Numbered from the stretch's first letter, positions 37,743 through 46,730 are shown. The stretch is 64,000 nucleotides of DNA from Natronolimnohabitans sp. A-GB9 (GCF_030848565.1 NZ_JAVDDV010000001.1:62001-126000), one strand, 5' to 3'. Notes: generated by a model not told the origin, from the sequence alone. A program made the numbers and translations.

Positions 37743-39044
37743 TTATGCCGACTCCGCAGCCGCGGTCCGCAACTCGCTTGCCCGCGAGCGTGCCTGTGAG
37801 ATGACAGCGGGACGGGCCTCGAAGGAGACGACGACGTCCTCGTCGCCGTAGGCGACGTCCTCGACGTGTGCGTTGTCGTGGAGCCACGAGACGACACTCA
37901 TCGTGTCGTCGGTCATCGGCAACAGCAGCCGTTCTTCCTCCCAATCAGGGAGTTCGCGGTCGATACGCTCGAGTAGCTTCTCGACGTTCGTTCCCTTGCG
38001 AGCGCTGACAGTGACCGGGTTCGGCGCGAGTGCTGACAACGCCTCTCGTTTCTCCGCGAGTTCCTCTTCGTCGACCTTGTCGATTTTGTTGAGGACGGTG
38101 ACGATCGGTGCCTCGTTGCGTTCGTAGAGGGTGTCGTGACAGGTGACGAGTTTTTCGTGGATCTCGTCGATATCCTCGCTGACGTCGACGACGAGCAAGA
38201 CCAGGTCGGCTCGGTAGACGGAGTCGAGCGTCGACTTGAACGACTCGACGAGCCAGTGGGGCAGATCGCTGATGAACCCGACGGTGTCGGTCACTAACAC
38301 GTCACGCGGTTCGATGTCCGCACGTCGAGTCGTCGTTCCCAGGGTCGTAAACAGTTTGTCCTGGGACTCCGCGGTCGTGTCCAGATCGGGGTGGAGATCC
38401 TCGTTCTCCTCGACGTCAAGATCGGCCGCGAGTCGACGCAACAGCGTCGACTTCCCGGCGTTCGTATACCCAGCGAGCGCGACCAGATCGAACCCCGAAT
38501 CACGCCGGCGCTCCCGGCGGTGTTCCTCGGTCTGCTCGATGCGCTCGAGCTCGTCCTTGATTCGGCTGATCTGGTTTTTGATGTCCTGCTCGCGGCTCTC
38601 GTCGTACTCGCCCAGCCCCATGAAGCCGGGGTGTTCGTCGCGTTTAGCGAGGCTGGTCTTGGCCTCGGCTCTGGGGAGTTCGTACCGGAGTTCGGCCAGT
38701 TCGACCTGGAGTTGTGCTTTCCGCGTCTGGGCGCGCTGGCCGAAGATCTCGAGGATCAGCGTAAATCGGTCGATGACCTCGACACCCTCCGGCAGGAGCT
38801 GTCCCAGGTTGTACGTCTGGTAGGGACCGAGCCGATTGTCGAAGATGACGGTCGTCGCACCGGTTACGGCGACCTCGTCGGCGAGTTCCTCGGCTTTCCC
38901 CTCGCCGAGCTGAAGGGCCGGATCGGCCTTCCGGGACTGGGTGATCTCGCCGACGACGGTATAGCCCGCCGCCTCGGCGAGGTCTCGGATTTCACTCGTA
39001 TCGGGCGTTCCTGAATCGACGCGCTTGGCGATGATCGCTTTCAT
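37743..39044 (-). CDS. hflX: GTPase HflX
   Basis: 433 residues. The N-terminal HflX domain has LGEGKAEELADEV and IFDNRLGPYQTYNLGQLLP, followed by an arginine-rich coiled coil (RDELERIEQTEEHRRERRR). The G domain has GYTNAGKSTLLRRL (G1), DTVGFISDLPHWLV (G3) and NKIDKVDEEE (G4). HflX binds the large ribosomal subunit and can split stalled ribosomes under stress. The nearest neighbour upstream on the same strand is SBDS, another ribosome factor, 300 bp away. Confidence 0.95.
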   Translation of the reverse strand: MKAIIAKRVDSGTPDTSEIRDLAEAAGYTVVGEITQSRKADPALQLGEGKAEELADEVAVTGATTVIFDNRLGPYQTYNLGQLLPEGVEVIDRFTLILEIFGQRAQTRKAQLQVELAELRYELPRAEAKTSLAKRDEHPGFMGLGEYDESREQDIKNQISRIKDELERIEQTEEHRRERRRDSGFDLVALAGYTNAGKSTLLRRLAADLDVEENEDLHPDLDTTAESQDKLFTTLGTTTRRADIEPRDVLVTDTVGFISDLPHWLVESFKSTLDSVYRADLVLLVVDVSEDIDEIHEKLVTCHDTLYERNEAPIVTVLNKIDKVDEEELAEKREALSALAPNPVTVSARKGTNVEKLLERIDRELPDWEEERLLLPMTDDTMSVVSWLHDNAHVEDVAYGDEDVVVSFEARPAVISQARSRASELRTAAAESA

Positions 39045-39345
39045 GCGGTTGTGAGGACGTGTTTGTAACTCTCGCTCGGACGTGGTTGCTCGTGACGACG
39101 TGAGACGAGCAGCTGGTCGGTCCGGCGAACCGTCGCTTGCGCGTGCCGTTCGCGACGGCCCCGCGCTCGAGACAGGAGGTGTCCGGCCACACTAGGGATG
39201 CCGGTCGGTCACCTCCGTTGTCGCTGGACGAACGCTACTCATAGCTATCGGTACGCCCCGGACCGTCTTGAATCCCGTGCTCGATGGTATCGCCGCCGTA
39301 CTCGCGTTGCCGTGTGACGTCTCTCGTTCGGCGACACCCCGACCG
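39045..39345. other. Gap between hflX and the SBDS gene
   Basis: 301 bp. Short open frames here are GC-rich shadows. I see no gene, no clear TATA box and no intergenic repeat end. Confidence 0.3.
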
Positions 39346-40071
39346 TTATCGTGTTTTCAGATCGTCTTTGTCCTTGATGATCTCCGTTTCCGCTTTCCCA
39401 CTCGAGTGTTCGTTGACGACGTCGTAGAAGTCGTTTTGCATCCCCGCGGGGAACGTGACGACGCCGATCCACGAGCCGTCGGGTTGCCACTCTTCGCGCT
39501 CGAGTTCGCCGAACTGACGGACCTGTGCCTGCGCGCTGCCGGCGTACTCGGCGGGAATCTGGACCGCGACCGTCACCTCCTCGAACCGGATCGGGATCAC
39601 TGGCCGAAGCGCGTCGAGTGCGTCGTCGACCTGGCTCTCGACTGGTTCCATCGGGTCGACGGTGAAGCCGGCTTCCTCGAGAGCGTTCTCGATGCGCTCG
39701 GGCGGATGGGGGGCGTTGTCCATCTGCGGGTTGATCGCGTTGCGCGCGATGGTGTCGATCAGCTGTTTGCGTTTCTGTTCTTGCATCTCGCGGCGCTGTT
39801 CGGCCGTGATCTGGATCTCTCCTTGTTTGATCACTTCCGGAATGATCTCGAGGGGATCGGTCGTATCGAAGACTTTCTCGAGATCGCTTTCGGCGGGGCG
39901 GTCGCCGCGCGAGGCGTTCTCGAAGACGTCTTCGGCAGCGATAACGTCCTCTAACTCGCCGTCGAACTCGCCGCGTTTGATCTCGAGTGCCGCGTCCGGG
40001 TCGACCAACACTTCGAAGCGCGCCCCGTGGGACTCGAGTTGCGCCGTCACTGCCTCGTCTAGAGATATCAT
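39346..40071 (-). CDS. sdo1: Ribosome maturation protein SBDS (Sdo1)
   Basis: 241 residues with the three SBDS domains. Domain I begins [35 protein letters not shown]; the helical middle includes [42 protein letters not shown]; the C-terminal ferredoxin-like domain follows. The archaeal protein helps release the anti-association factor from the large ribosomal subunit. It lies in the archaeal RNase P/proteasome cluster, directly downstream of psmA, a conserved arrangement. An intergenic repeat at 40110-40186 separates them. Confidence 0.95.
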   Translation of the reverse strand: MISLDEAVTAQLESHGARFEVLVDPDAALEIKRGEFDGELEDVIAAEDVFENASRGDRPAESDLEKVFDTTDPLEIIPEVIKQGEIQITAEQRREMQEQKRKQLIDTIARNAINPQMDNAPHPPERIENALEEAGFTVDPMEPVESQVDDALDALRPVIPIRFEEVTVAVQIPAEYAGSAQAQVRQFGELEREEWQPDGSWIGVVTFPAGMQNDFYDVVNEHSSGKAETEIIKDKDDLKTR

Positions 40072-40109
40072 ACCGGGAACTTTCCCCGGCCGATTAAAAG
40101 AGCTTTTCC

Positions 40110-40186
40110 TGATACGGACTGCTGGAAGTCAGTTCCGGCGCGACCGCGATCGTCCTGCGGTCAGCCGGCACATCGGTAGTCCGTAC
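40110..40186. repeat. Intergenic palindromic element, ACGGACT/AGTCCGT subfamily
   Basis: TGATACGGACTGCTGG at one end and GGTAGTCCGTACGAC at the other, inverted complements, with the core CCGGCGCGACCGCGATCG ... CAGCCGGCAC. Related to the 25267 copy. It lies between psmA and the SBDS gene. Confidence 0.62.
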
Positions 40187-40228
40187 GACGGCGGTCGATC
40201 ACGACGGCCGTCGACGTCGGTGGCTCGA

Positions 40229-40981
40229 TTACTCGGCGTCTTCGTCGCCCTCGTCGAGGAGGTCGTTCTCCTCGAGGTGGGACTCGATCTTGTCGTGGTC
40301 GAACTGCTCGAAGGACTCGGTCTCTGCGTCGATCGTCGCGAGGCCGACCTCGCTTGGCAGCAAGGAGCCATCGTTGACCGAGGCGAGTGCGTCGAGTGCG
40401 AGGGCGATGCCGCCGTCGAGGTCGGCTTCGTCCTCGTAGTTCTCTTCTAGGTAGTCCTGGAGTTCGCCGCGGTCTGCGCCGACGGCCAGGGCCTTCCACT
40501 CGTACGGCGTCCCCGATGGGTCGGTCTCGAACAGGCGCGGCTCGCCGTTCTCGATACCGCCGACGATCAGGGCGACACCGAACGGTCGGGCACCGCCGAC
40601 CTGGGTGTACTGCTGGATGTGGTCGGTGACTTCTTTGGTCAGTGTCTCGACGCCGATCGGTTCGCCGTAGCGAAGCTGGTTGACCTGCGTCTGGCGGCGC
40701 GCGAAGTCGATCAGCTGCCGTGCGTCGGCGACGTGGCCGGCGCTGGCGATGCCGACGTGGTCGTCGGCCTTGTGAATCTTCTCGACGCTCGAGTCCTCGA
40801 GCAGCGGGGAGGGGACTCGTTTGTCGACGGCGAGCACGACGCCGTCTGCAGTCCGAACGCCGATGCTCGCTGTTCCTCGCTTGACGGCCTCGCGAGCGTA
40901 CTCGACCTGGTAGAGCCGGCCGTCCGGTGAGAAGATCGTGATGCCGCGGTCGTACGCCTGCTGTTGGGCTTGTCCCTGCAT
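40229..40981 (-). CDS. psmA: 20S proteasome alpha subunit
   Basis: 250 residues. Classical alpha-subunit head AYDRGITIFSPDGRLYQVEYAREAVKRGTASIG, with the YDR/H10-helix signature that gates the channel, then DGVVLAVDKR and AGHVADARQLIDFAR. It forms the outer heptameric rings of the proteasome. The C-terminal tail is very acidic (HLEENDLLDEGDEDAE), a haloarchaeal feature. It occupies its usual place between rnp2 and SBDS. The ATG at 40981 has a plausible upstream AT-rich region. Confidence 0.96.
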   Translation of the reverse strand: MQGQAQQQAYDRGITIFSPDGRLYQVEYAREAVKRGTASIGVRTADGVVLAVDKRVPSPLLEDSSVEKIHKADDHVGIASAGHVADARQLIDFARRQTQVNQLRYGEPIGVETLTKEVTDHIQQYTQVGGARPFGVALIVGGIENGEPRLFETDPSGTPYEWKALAVGADRGELQDYLEENYEDEADLDGGIALALDALASVNDGSLLPSEVGLATIDAETESFEQFDHDKIESHLEENDLLDEGDEDAE

Positions 40982-41301
40982 AGTATCACGCTAAATCGTA
41001 ATCGAGGTCTGTCGTGCCCGCAAACGCCTCATCGAGTCGCACGTCTGGGGATCCATCGCAGACGACGGCGACTCGCTCCTCGTTCCCGAACACGACGTTT
41101 CTCTCCTTGGAAAGTTGCCCGCGGCGTCCTAAATAGTTTTCTTCCCGCGATGGCTGTGTCCGCTACGCGAAGACTCAAGGTATTCAAGGAGAGATCTTCA
41201 CAATAAACGCCGCTTCTGGGCGTCAGCGACGCGGTAACCGTCTTGTTAGGTTGATGATATCTATACGGTAGCGGGGGGAACTCTCGAGTCCGGCACCGTA
41301 C
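40982..41301. other. Gap between rnp2 and psmA
   Basis: 320 bp on the minus strand upstream of psmA. AAATAGTTTT near 41131-41140 is a possible TATA-like stretch, and GATTACGATTTAG lies close to the psmA start. No gene or repeat end recognised. Confidence 0.35.
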
Positions 41302-41652
41302 TTAAGTTCGCAGATGCTTCTGCTCGGCAGCACGGATCGTCCCGCTGATACCACGGACCCGGAGTCCAACGGGAGCGTCGTCGATTTCGTCGATGCAGGC
41401 GAGTGCCGCGCGGGCTGGCTCGGACTCGCCACGACGGGCTCGAACGATCGCTTTGCCGTGTCCGTCGTCGAACGCGAACCTGACGACGGTCATATCGGCG
41501 CGTGCGCTTCCAGGATCGCCGAGTAAGTTCTGGGCCGCGTACCAACACTCCCGCTGGAACGCTCGGCGGCTGATCGAGACGTCGGGCAGGCTCTCGAGGG
41601 AGACGGCGAGATATCGCCAACGCGGCTGGAGGTGTTTCGGGAGGTGTTTCAT
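41302..41652 (-). CDS. rnp2: RNase P protein component 2 (Rpp14/Pop5)
   Basis: 116 residues: MKHLPKHLQPRWRYLAVSLES start typical of archaeal Rnp2, then FQRECWYAAQNLLGD and DGHGKAIVRARRGESEPARAALACIDEID with the alpha-beta fold. It pairs with Rpp30 to activate the RNase P catalytic RNA for tRNA 5' maturation. It overlaps the upstream methyltransferase by ATGA, so rnp3, methyltransferase and rnp2 are one transcriptional unit. Confidence 0.93.
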   Translation of the reverse strand: MKHLPKHLQPRWRYLAVSLESLPDVSISRRAFQRECWYAAQNLLGDPGSARADMTVVRFAFDDGHGKAIVRARRGESEPARAALACIDEIDDAPVGLRVRGISGTIRAAEQKHLRT

Positions 41653-42317
41653 GCGTCCACGTCGTCCTCCGCCTCGGGGGACGGCGCCTCGACTGCGGCC
41701 GGCGTCCGTTCGGCGACCAGCACGCCGACCTGGTCGTGGACGCGTTCGACCGCGGTCAGCGAGAAGCCCGCGTCGGTGAAGGCGTCTGCGAGGACGCCGA
41801 CGGTCGCCGGGTCGTCGACCTCGGGGGAGTAAAACGGCTCGTCGGGATCGGGCTCGCCGAAGAACATCACGTCCCCGAGGACGAATTTTCGTGGCTCGAG
41901 AGCGGCGACGACGTCGATCGCCTCGCGTTTCTCCTCGTCCGAAAGGTGATGGAGTGCGAAGTTCGAGGTAACGATATCCACGTCGCCATCGTAGTTGGGC
42001 TCACGGAAGCTCCCGTAGTCGAACTCGACGTTCTCGAGGCCCTCCTCGTCGGCCTTCGCTTCGGCCTCCGCCATCATCCCCTCGCTGATATCGCGGCCGA
42101 CGACCCGTTTCACGTCGGGGGCAAGCGCGAGTGCGATCGCGCCCGTCCCCGTCCCGAGGTCGAGGACGACGTCCGTCGACTCGGTGTCGTCCGCCGCCGG
42201 AGCGGCGTGTTCGACGACGAGGTTCGCACAGGCACGGTACTCTTCGGATTTCGACTCGTCGTACTCGCCGGCTTTCTCGTCGAAACGGGCGGCGTGTTCC
42301 TCACGGCTCTTCTTCAT
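41649..42317 (-). CDS. Class I SAM-dependent methyltransferase between the RNase P genes
   Basis: 222 residues from ATG 42317 (MKKSREEHAARFDEKAGEYDES); a 9-codon in-frame extension to 42344 is possible. Motif I is VLDLGTGTGAIALALA, followed by GRDISEGMMAEAEAKA, FDYGSFREP and the post-motif FALHHLSDEEKREAI. It overlaps rnp3 by 17 bp and rnp2 by 4 bp. The substrate is unknown, but location between two RNase P subunits in archaea suggests RNA or translation-related work (inference). Confidence 0.9.
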   Translation of the reverse strand: MKKSREEHAARFDEKAGEYDESKSEEYRACANLVVEHAAPAADDTESTDVVLDLGTGTGAIALALAPDVKRVVGRDISEGMMAEAEAKADEEGLENVEFDYGSFREPNYDGDVDIVTSNFALHHLSDEEKREAIDVVAALEPRKFVLGDVMFFGEPDPDEPFYSPEVDDPATVGVLADAFTDAGFSLTAVERVHDQVGVLVAERTPAAVEAPSPEAEDDVDA

Positions 42318-43005
42318 ACCTCCCACGTTCGACTCCCGGCTCAATGAACGACTCGGACTGTACGTAGCGATTGCGCTCGGCCAGACGGCCCCATTCGGTC
42401 AGCCCGGTCTCGATGAACTCCTTCGAGAAGCCCAGCTGTTCGCCGACGGCCTGTAGTTCGCGGGGGGCACGCAACTCGAAGTGGGAAGTCGGCTCCGCGC
42501 TTACGACGTAGGGCGCGTCGTAGTGGTCGACGAGTTCCGCGAGCTTCCGCAACGACTGGATGGCCCTGACACGACGGCCCCCGCTTTGTCGGAGCACTCC
42601 GGAGAGGTCGAACTCGAGGCGAACGCCGTTCTCGGTGGCAGCCTTGACGATGACGTGGTTGACGTCGCCGCCGTTGGCCATCGGATGGGACAACACGTCG
42701 ACCTTGTCGGTTTCGACGGCAAAGCGGTTCAACGCCGTCGTCCCGCCGTGGACCGCGACGATCGTCTCGGTGTTCCGGTAGTTTCCGACCGAGCCACTGG
42801 CCTCCTGTTGGTCGTCGGCGCGAATCTCGACGCCGGAGACGACGTCGATTCCGTACTCCGCACCGAGCGCGTCGGCGTCGTAGTCTGCCCTCGAGTCGTG
42901 GTGATTCCGAACGACCACGCCCTCGAACCCGTAGTCGGCCGCCGTTTCGACGATCTCGGCGACCGAACGCTCCCCGTCTGGCTGGGCGTGGACGGCCTCG
43001 TACAT
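42301..43005 (-). CDS. rnp3: RNase P protein component 3 (Rpp30)
   Basis: 234 residues, TIM-barrel Rpp30: MYEAVHAQPDGERSVAEIVETAADYGFEGVVVRNHHDS, GVEIRADDQ, VDVLSHPMANGGDVNHVIVKAATENGVRLEFDLSGVLR and YVVSAEPTSHFELRAPREL. Binds RNase P RNA together with Rpp14/Pop5. First gene of the leftward unit rnp3-methyltransferase-rnp2, followed by psmA and SBDS, the conserved archaeal order. Confidence 0.94.
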   Translation of the reverse strand: MYEAVHAQPDGERSVAEIVETAADYGFEGVVVRNHHDSRADYDADALGAEYGIDVVSGVEIRADDQQEASGSVGNYRNTETIVAVHGGTTALNRFAVETDKVDVLSHPMANGGDVNHVIVKAATENGVRLEFDLSGVLRQSGGRRVRAIQSLRKLAELVDHYDAPYVVSAEPTSHFELRAPRELQAVGEQLGFSKEFIETGLTEWGRLAERNRYVQSESFIEPGVERGRYEEEP

Positions 43006-43143
43006 ACTCGAATCCTCTCACGGCGTCGACTTGGGGTTTGCGTCATGCTTCGGCGCTACCCCGCGGTCGAAACCGAAAGGGAACGGCCGGGAGCGCAGGC
43101 AGTCACATCGTATCCGACCGCGATAGACCGCAGTTAAAACGGT

Positions 43144-43962
43144 TTAGTTGAGAATCGACTGTGCGACCGTCGCGAGCTGGCCGTTGTCGGCTTCCTGCAG
43201 GCGCTCGTCGCCGATCTTCAGGCGGAGTCGTGGACGGCCGACGTCGATCGGGACCTTCTCGGTGTCGATTAGACCCATGTCCTCGAGCTTGGTCTTCGTG
43301 CGGCTGAACGTTGCCTTGCTGGCGATCCCGACGTCCTCGCCCCACTTGCTGATGTCGTACAGCAGCGCCTCGTTTTTCGCGGCCACGAGCAGCGAGATCG
43401 TGACCTCGTCGAGACCGTCGCCGTCGCCGCGGGCGGTCTCCAGCGAGTTCAGGATCGCGGTGAAGTCCGCCTCGGCGTCGGGGCTGATCTCCTCGGAAAG
43501 CGTCTCGCGGACGTCCGTGATCGGCGGCGTTCGGAGGTTGAACTGCGAGGCGTCCTCCCAGCGGGCCGTGTAGGTATCGTACGTGTCGTCGACGAAGCTC
43601 TCGTCGTCGGTGATGAGGCCGCCGACGCGGTCGCCGGCGTGGACGACGGCGATAACGCTGTCTTCCGTGACCAGCAGGGAGTTTTCGGGCGCTTGCTCGA
43701 GCGTGCGAAGCGCGAGGACGTCCTCGCTGATGAGATCGGCAGCGTTCGATGCGACGATGAAATCGTCCATGACGTCTTTGAGCGTGCGCTCGTCGGCGAG
43801 CATGTGGACCGATGGGCGCTCACCGTCGAACCCGGTCGCGACGGAGACGAACTCCTCGATGGCGTCCCCCGACGGGTTGATCATGTAGATGTCTCCGGTC
43901 GCGTCCTCGAGAACGGACTCGAGGATATCGTCAATCTGATGATTGAGTAAATTCGAAGCCAT
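43144..43962 (-). CDS. tbsP: TbsP-like transcriptional regulator (DUF5821)
   Basis: 272 residues. The N-terminal half is an alpha-beta domain (LLNHQIDDILESVLEDATGDIYMINPSGDAIEEFV, then SLLVTEDSVIAVVHAGDRVGG). The C-terminal half is a winged helix (SKWGEDVGIASKATFSRTKTKLEDMGLIDTEKVPIDVGRPRLRLK). This fits the haloarchaeal TbsP/DUF5821 regulators, named as TrmB suppressor in Haloferax and linked to sugar metabolism genes. The name is from memory of the family. Single gene. An AT-rich region precedes the ATG at 43962. Confidence 0.82.
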   Translation of the reverse strand: MASNLLNHQIDDILESVLEDATGDIYMINPSGDAIEEFVSVATGFDGERPSVHMLADERTLKDVMDDFIVASNAADLISEDVLALRTLEQAPENSLLVTEDSVIAVVHAGDRVGGLITDDESFVDDTYDTYTARWEDASQFNLRTPPITDVRETLSEEISPDAEADFTAILNSLETARGDGDGLDEVTISLLVAAKNEALLYDISKWGEDVGIASKATFSRTKTKLEDMGLIDTEKVPIDVGRPRLRLKIGDERLQEADNGQLATVAQSILN

Positions 43963-44212
43963 GTCTATACAGAAGTAAACGAACGGATATTACTTAATTT
44001 TGGCGGCCGATTGCACACCATAACATCGTATACAGCGATGACGACGGTAATTTTTGTCCCAGATCTCGTCATCTCAGCAACGTAATCGGGGGAGTGAATC
44101 GCTGTATAAGATTGTTTTTATATATTCGAAGACATTCAGGAGGACCGTTTCGCAGGGTGAACGTGGGAATTGGCAATAGATATTTAACATAGATCTGTCA
44201 TCGTACTCCTAT
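43963..44212. promoter_or_regulatory. AT-rich upstream region of tbsP
   Basis: 250 bp with several AT-rich patches (GATATTACTTAATTTTGG, GTTTTTATATATTCG, GATATTTAACATAG). The first faces the tbsP start; the last is a TATA-like box about 30 nt before the small frame at 44213. No intergenic repeat seen. Confidence 0.4.
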
Positions 44213-44338
44213 ATGGGTGTCAGAGCGAACCGACTGTGGTCGATACTGTGTCCACTCATCGCCCGAAAGCGAGGGGAAGCGAACGCACAGCGAGACGTAA
44301 TACGGGCAAAGCGGGTCAGCACCTACGGCGGTCCGTAG
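44213..44338 (+). CDS. Candidate small basic protein (41 aa)
   Basis: ATG 44213 to TAG 44338, beginning MGVRANRLWSILCPLIARKRG. A TATA-like box (GATATTTAACAT, about 44179-44190) sits at leaderless spacing before the ATG. Its 3' end overlaps the converging CHAT gene by 23 bp. The basic composition is unlike the acidic proteome and there is no known family, so it may be chance. Confidence 0.28.
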   Translation: MGVRANRLWSILCPLIARKRGEANAQRDVIRAKRVSTYGGP

Positions 44339-46454
44339 CCTCCGCCTCGAATCGCGATGCGAGTTCGGTCGACCAGTAGATGTCCCCGTTGTAGATCACC
44401 GACGCTTCCGTTTCCTCGAGAAGCGTCCCCAACTCTGCTGTCGTCACCGTGAAGTTCGATTCGGTGCCACAGAGGTACGCGAACTCGTTGTCCTCGACGT
44501 GTGGGAAGTAGTAGGAACCGGTCGCTTGCGTCGAGTAGCAGTCGAACGTAACCAGATACTCGCCGGTCTCGTCGTCGAGTTTCTCGAGGGCGATCGTGAT
44601 CGGGAGGCGATGTTCGCCTTGTGTCAGTGAGTGAGTGCCGTCGCCGACGACGGCGTAGTCTTTCCCCATCATAATTCGCCTGCGTGCGAGATCGAGCGCG
44701 CGCTCGAGGCTGAAGCCGTTGACGAGGAGTTTAGCGAACGTCGAACCAACCTTGATGGCGTGGTCGTTCAACACCTTCGAAAACGTCACCGCGCCGGCGA
44801 CGCTGCCGTTCTCGATCAGTCCCATTCCCTCGTAGTAGGATCCACAGGCGTTGAGAAAGAACGTCTGGGCGTTACAGCGTCGCAGACTCGACGTCGAGAG
44901 GGTGCCGTCCGAACAGCGCAGGCCATCTGTCTCGCAGTGGCCGATGTAATGGACGAAGTCATACTCGTCCTCGAAGACGCGTCCGAGGGCGGCCGTCGAG
45001 AGCGATTCCTCGACGGTGACGTCCATCGCCTGTTCCTGGGCGCGTTGGCGGTAGATCGCGGCGACGTCGTCGTGTTCGCCTGCCATCTCAGGATCGTTCA
45101 AAACGACACAGATCGACGTCGCGTCGCTCGAGCGCTCGAGGTAGTCGAGTCGGTTCCGATACGCCTCGGTGGTGGTCTTGAAGACGTCGATGGGGACGCC
45201 GTCGGCGAGCCAGCCGTGGACCCGCCCGTTCCGGAGGTCGGGTTTGACGATATCGACCGACGCGACCTGGCCGGTGTGTGCCCTGTCGACGACGCCGGTT
45301 TCGCTTGCGTTCGGAGCGGCCCGATAGAAGTCCTCGAGGGAGCGTTCGACCAGTTCCCTCCCCTCGAGTTCCGAGGTTCGGGGCATGTAGATCATACTCA
45401 TCCGATCGAGCAGGAAGGGCAACGACTCGACGCTGTCGTAGGTCGGTCGGACGTACGTCGAGAGATGCCAGTCGGGGAGTCGGTGTTCGATCGCGGCGTC
45501 GGGAACCTCGAGATACGTCGCGAGGCGCCGTTGTGGAGTGGCCTCGTAGAGCGTGTCGGCCTCGAGATCGAGGACCTCGAGAATGCGCTGTTCGCCGAGG
45601 TTCGTCCCGTAGGGACCGGCGTTGCGGACGAGACAATCGAAGAAGAAACACTTGCGAAGCAGCCGCCCGACGTCGCGCTCGAGGTCGGGCATCGCCGAGA
45701 GTCGCGTTTCGATCGCGAACTCTGGCAGGCGGAGGATCGGACCGTCGGCCGTCCCGGTCTCCGGCGGCTCTCGTGGCGTGACCGTCGCCTGCAGATAGTA
45801 GGCCAGTGGTGCGGTAACGAACAGCGACTCGTAGTCGGCCGGTACGATCAGTTCGATACCCGAGTCGGGACGACCGGCTCGAACGGTGTCGGGGATCTCG
45901 AGGCTCTCGCCGCGCTCGAGCAGCGACGGGTGGCCCCGGAGGCTCGGATAGGTGCGGTCGGGACCGTCGGTCTTGTGGGCAGCGGCGAGGTGGGAGATCG
46001 CCGCGGCGATCCCCTCGGGCGTGTCGGGGACGGTGATCGTTTCGGCGGGGAGTTCGTGGTGGCTCCGGAAGCCGACGATGACACGGACCCGGTCGGGAAA
46101 GGAGACGACGGTCTCCTCGTAGCCGTCGGTCTTCTCGATCGTCGCCGCTCCGGAAAACCGGAGGTAGGTTTTGATCTGGGTGTCGATATCGACGACGTAC
46201 TCACCGGGCGACAGCGACAGGGCCGAACCGTCGGGATCGAGTTCGTGTTGTTCGTCGGCGCCGAGGGAAAACGCGTAGGCGACTGCGTGGGGAAACCGGA
46301 GCTCGTCGGTGGTCACGACGATCGTCTCGTCGACCGGCCGTGGGATGTCGGGTCCGGTTCCGTCGACGGAGAGCGCGCTCCCGTGGACCGACAGTTCGGT
46401 GTTGTCGGCGTCGGTGACACGGAGCGTATCGCCCGCGGCCGCCCACTCTATCAT
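44316..46454 (-). CDS. CHAT-domain caspase-like protease
   Basis: 712 residues from ATG 46454 (MIEWAAAGDTLRV). The N-terminal 250 residues are beta-rich, followed by a helical middle. The C-terminal part has a CHAT peptidase with VHYIGHCETDG (His506) and FFLNACGSYYEGMG (Cys537), the expected His-Cys dyad. The following AGAVTFSKVLNDHAIKVGSTFAKLLVNG is typical of CHAT. Such proteases act in bacterial defence and programmed death when paired with a sensor. Here no TPR, CRISPR effector or gasdermin gene is adjacent. The gene is single and preceded by a cluster of intergenic repeats. Substrate unknown. Confidence 0.85.
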   Translation of the reverse strand: MIEWAAAGDTLRVTDADNTELSVHGSALSVDGTGPDIPRPVDETIVVTTDELRFPHAVAYAFSLGADEQHELDPDGSALSLSPGEYVVDIDTQIKTYLRFSGAATIEKTDGYEETVVSFPDRVRVIVGFRSHHELPAETITVPDTPEGIAAAISHLAAAHKTDGPDRTYPSLRGHPSLLERGESLEIPDTVRAGRPDSGIELIVPADYESLFVTAPLAYYLQATVTPREPPETGTADGPILRLPEFAIETRLSAMPDLERDVGRLLRKCFFFDCLVRNAGPYGTNLGEQRILEVLDLEADTLYEATPQRRLATYLEVPDAAIEHRLPDWHLSTYVRPTYDSVESLPFLLDRMSMIYMPRTSELEGRELVERSLEDFYRAAPNASETGVVDRAHTGQVASVDIVKPDLRNGRVHGWLADGVPIDVFKTTTEAYRNRLDYLERSSDATSICVVLNDPEMAGEHDDVAAIYRQRAQEQAMDVTVEESLSTAALGRVFEDEYDFVHYIGHCETDGLRCSDGTLSTSSLRRCNAQTFFLNACGSYYEGMGLIENGSVAGAVTFSKVLNDHAIKVGSTFAKLLVNGFSLERALDLARRRIMMGKDYAVVGDGTHSLTQGEHRLPITIALEKLDDETGEYLVTFDCYSTQATGSYYFPHVEDNEFAYLCGTESNFTVTTAELGTLLEETEASVIYNGDIYWSTELASRFEAEATDRRRC

Positions 46455-46518
46455 TCGGTCAGCTGAATGTCCCTCGAGAAAGTTAGTTGTATCGGGTGGA
46501 AAACAACGATATTTGACA

Positions 46519-46690
46519 ATACTGTCGGAGAGCACGATTCGTACGGTACTGTTGGACAGCACGATTCGACGATCGGTCGCGCGACTGCGGCCGTCCCGTA
46601 GGTGGGGCCGCGAGTTCGCGACCGACGGCTCACTGACTGCTGTCCGACAGTAGGGCTGCTGTACCGATGTCCTGCCGATCGCCAGCAGAG
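46519..46690. repeat. Cluster of intergenic palindromic elements between the CHAT gene and glyA
   Basis: TACTGTCGGAGAGCACGATTC at 46519, then TACTGTTGGACAGCACGATTC at 46547, CGATCGGTCGCG, CGCGACCGACG and CTGTCCGACAGTA ending at 46652, followed by a partial GCCGATCGCC copy. The copy 46547-46652 has 12 of 13 matching terminal inverted repeats. The left end alone is duplicated. Confidence 0.72.
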
Positions 46691-46719
46691 TAGTGGCTAC
46701 ACTCGCCGAAGACGGGTAC

Positions 46720-46730
46720 ACTTATACACT
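46720..46730 (+). promoter_or_regulatory. TATA-like box for glyA
   Basis: ACTTATACACT about 27 nt before ATG 46751, the normal leaderless spacing, directly downstream of the repeat cluster. Confidence 0.5.

Noticed and set aside
45088-46446. Plus- and minus-strand Arg-rich frames inside the CHAT gene
   Set aside because: Off-frame shadows of the real gene.
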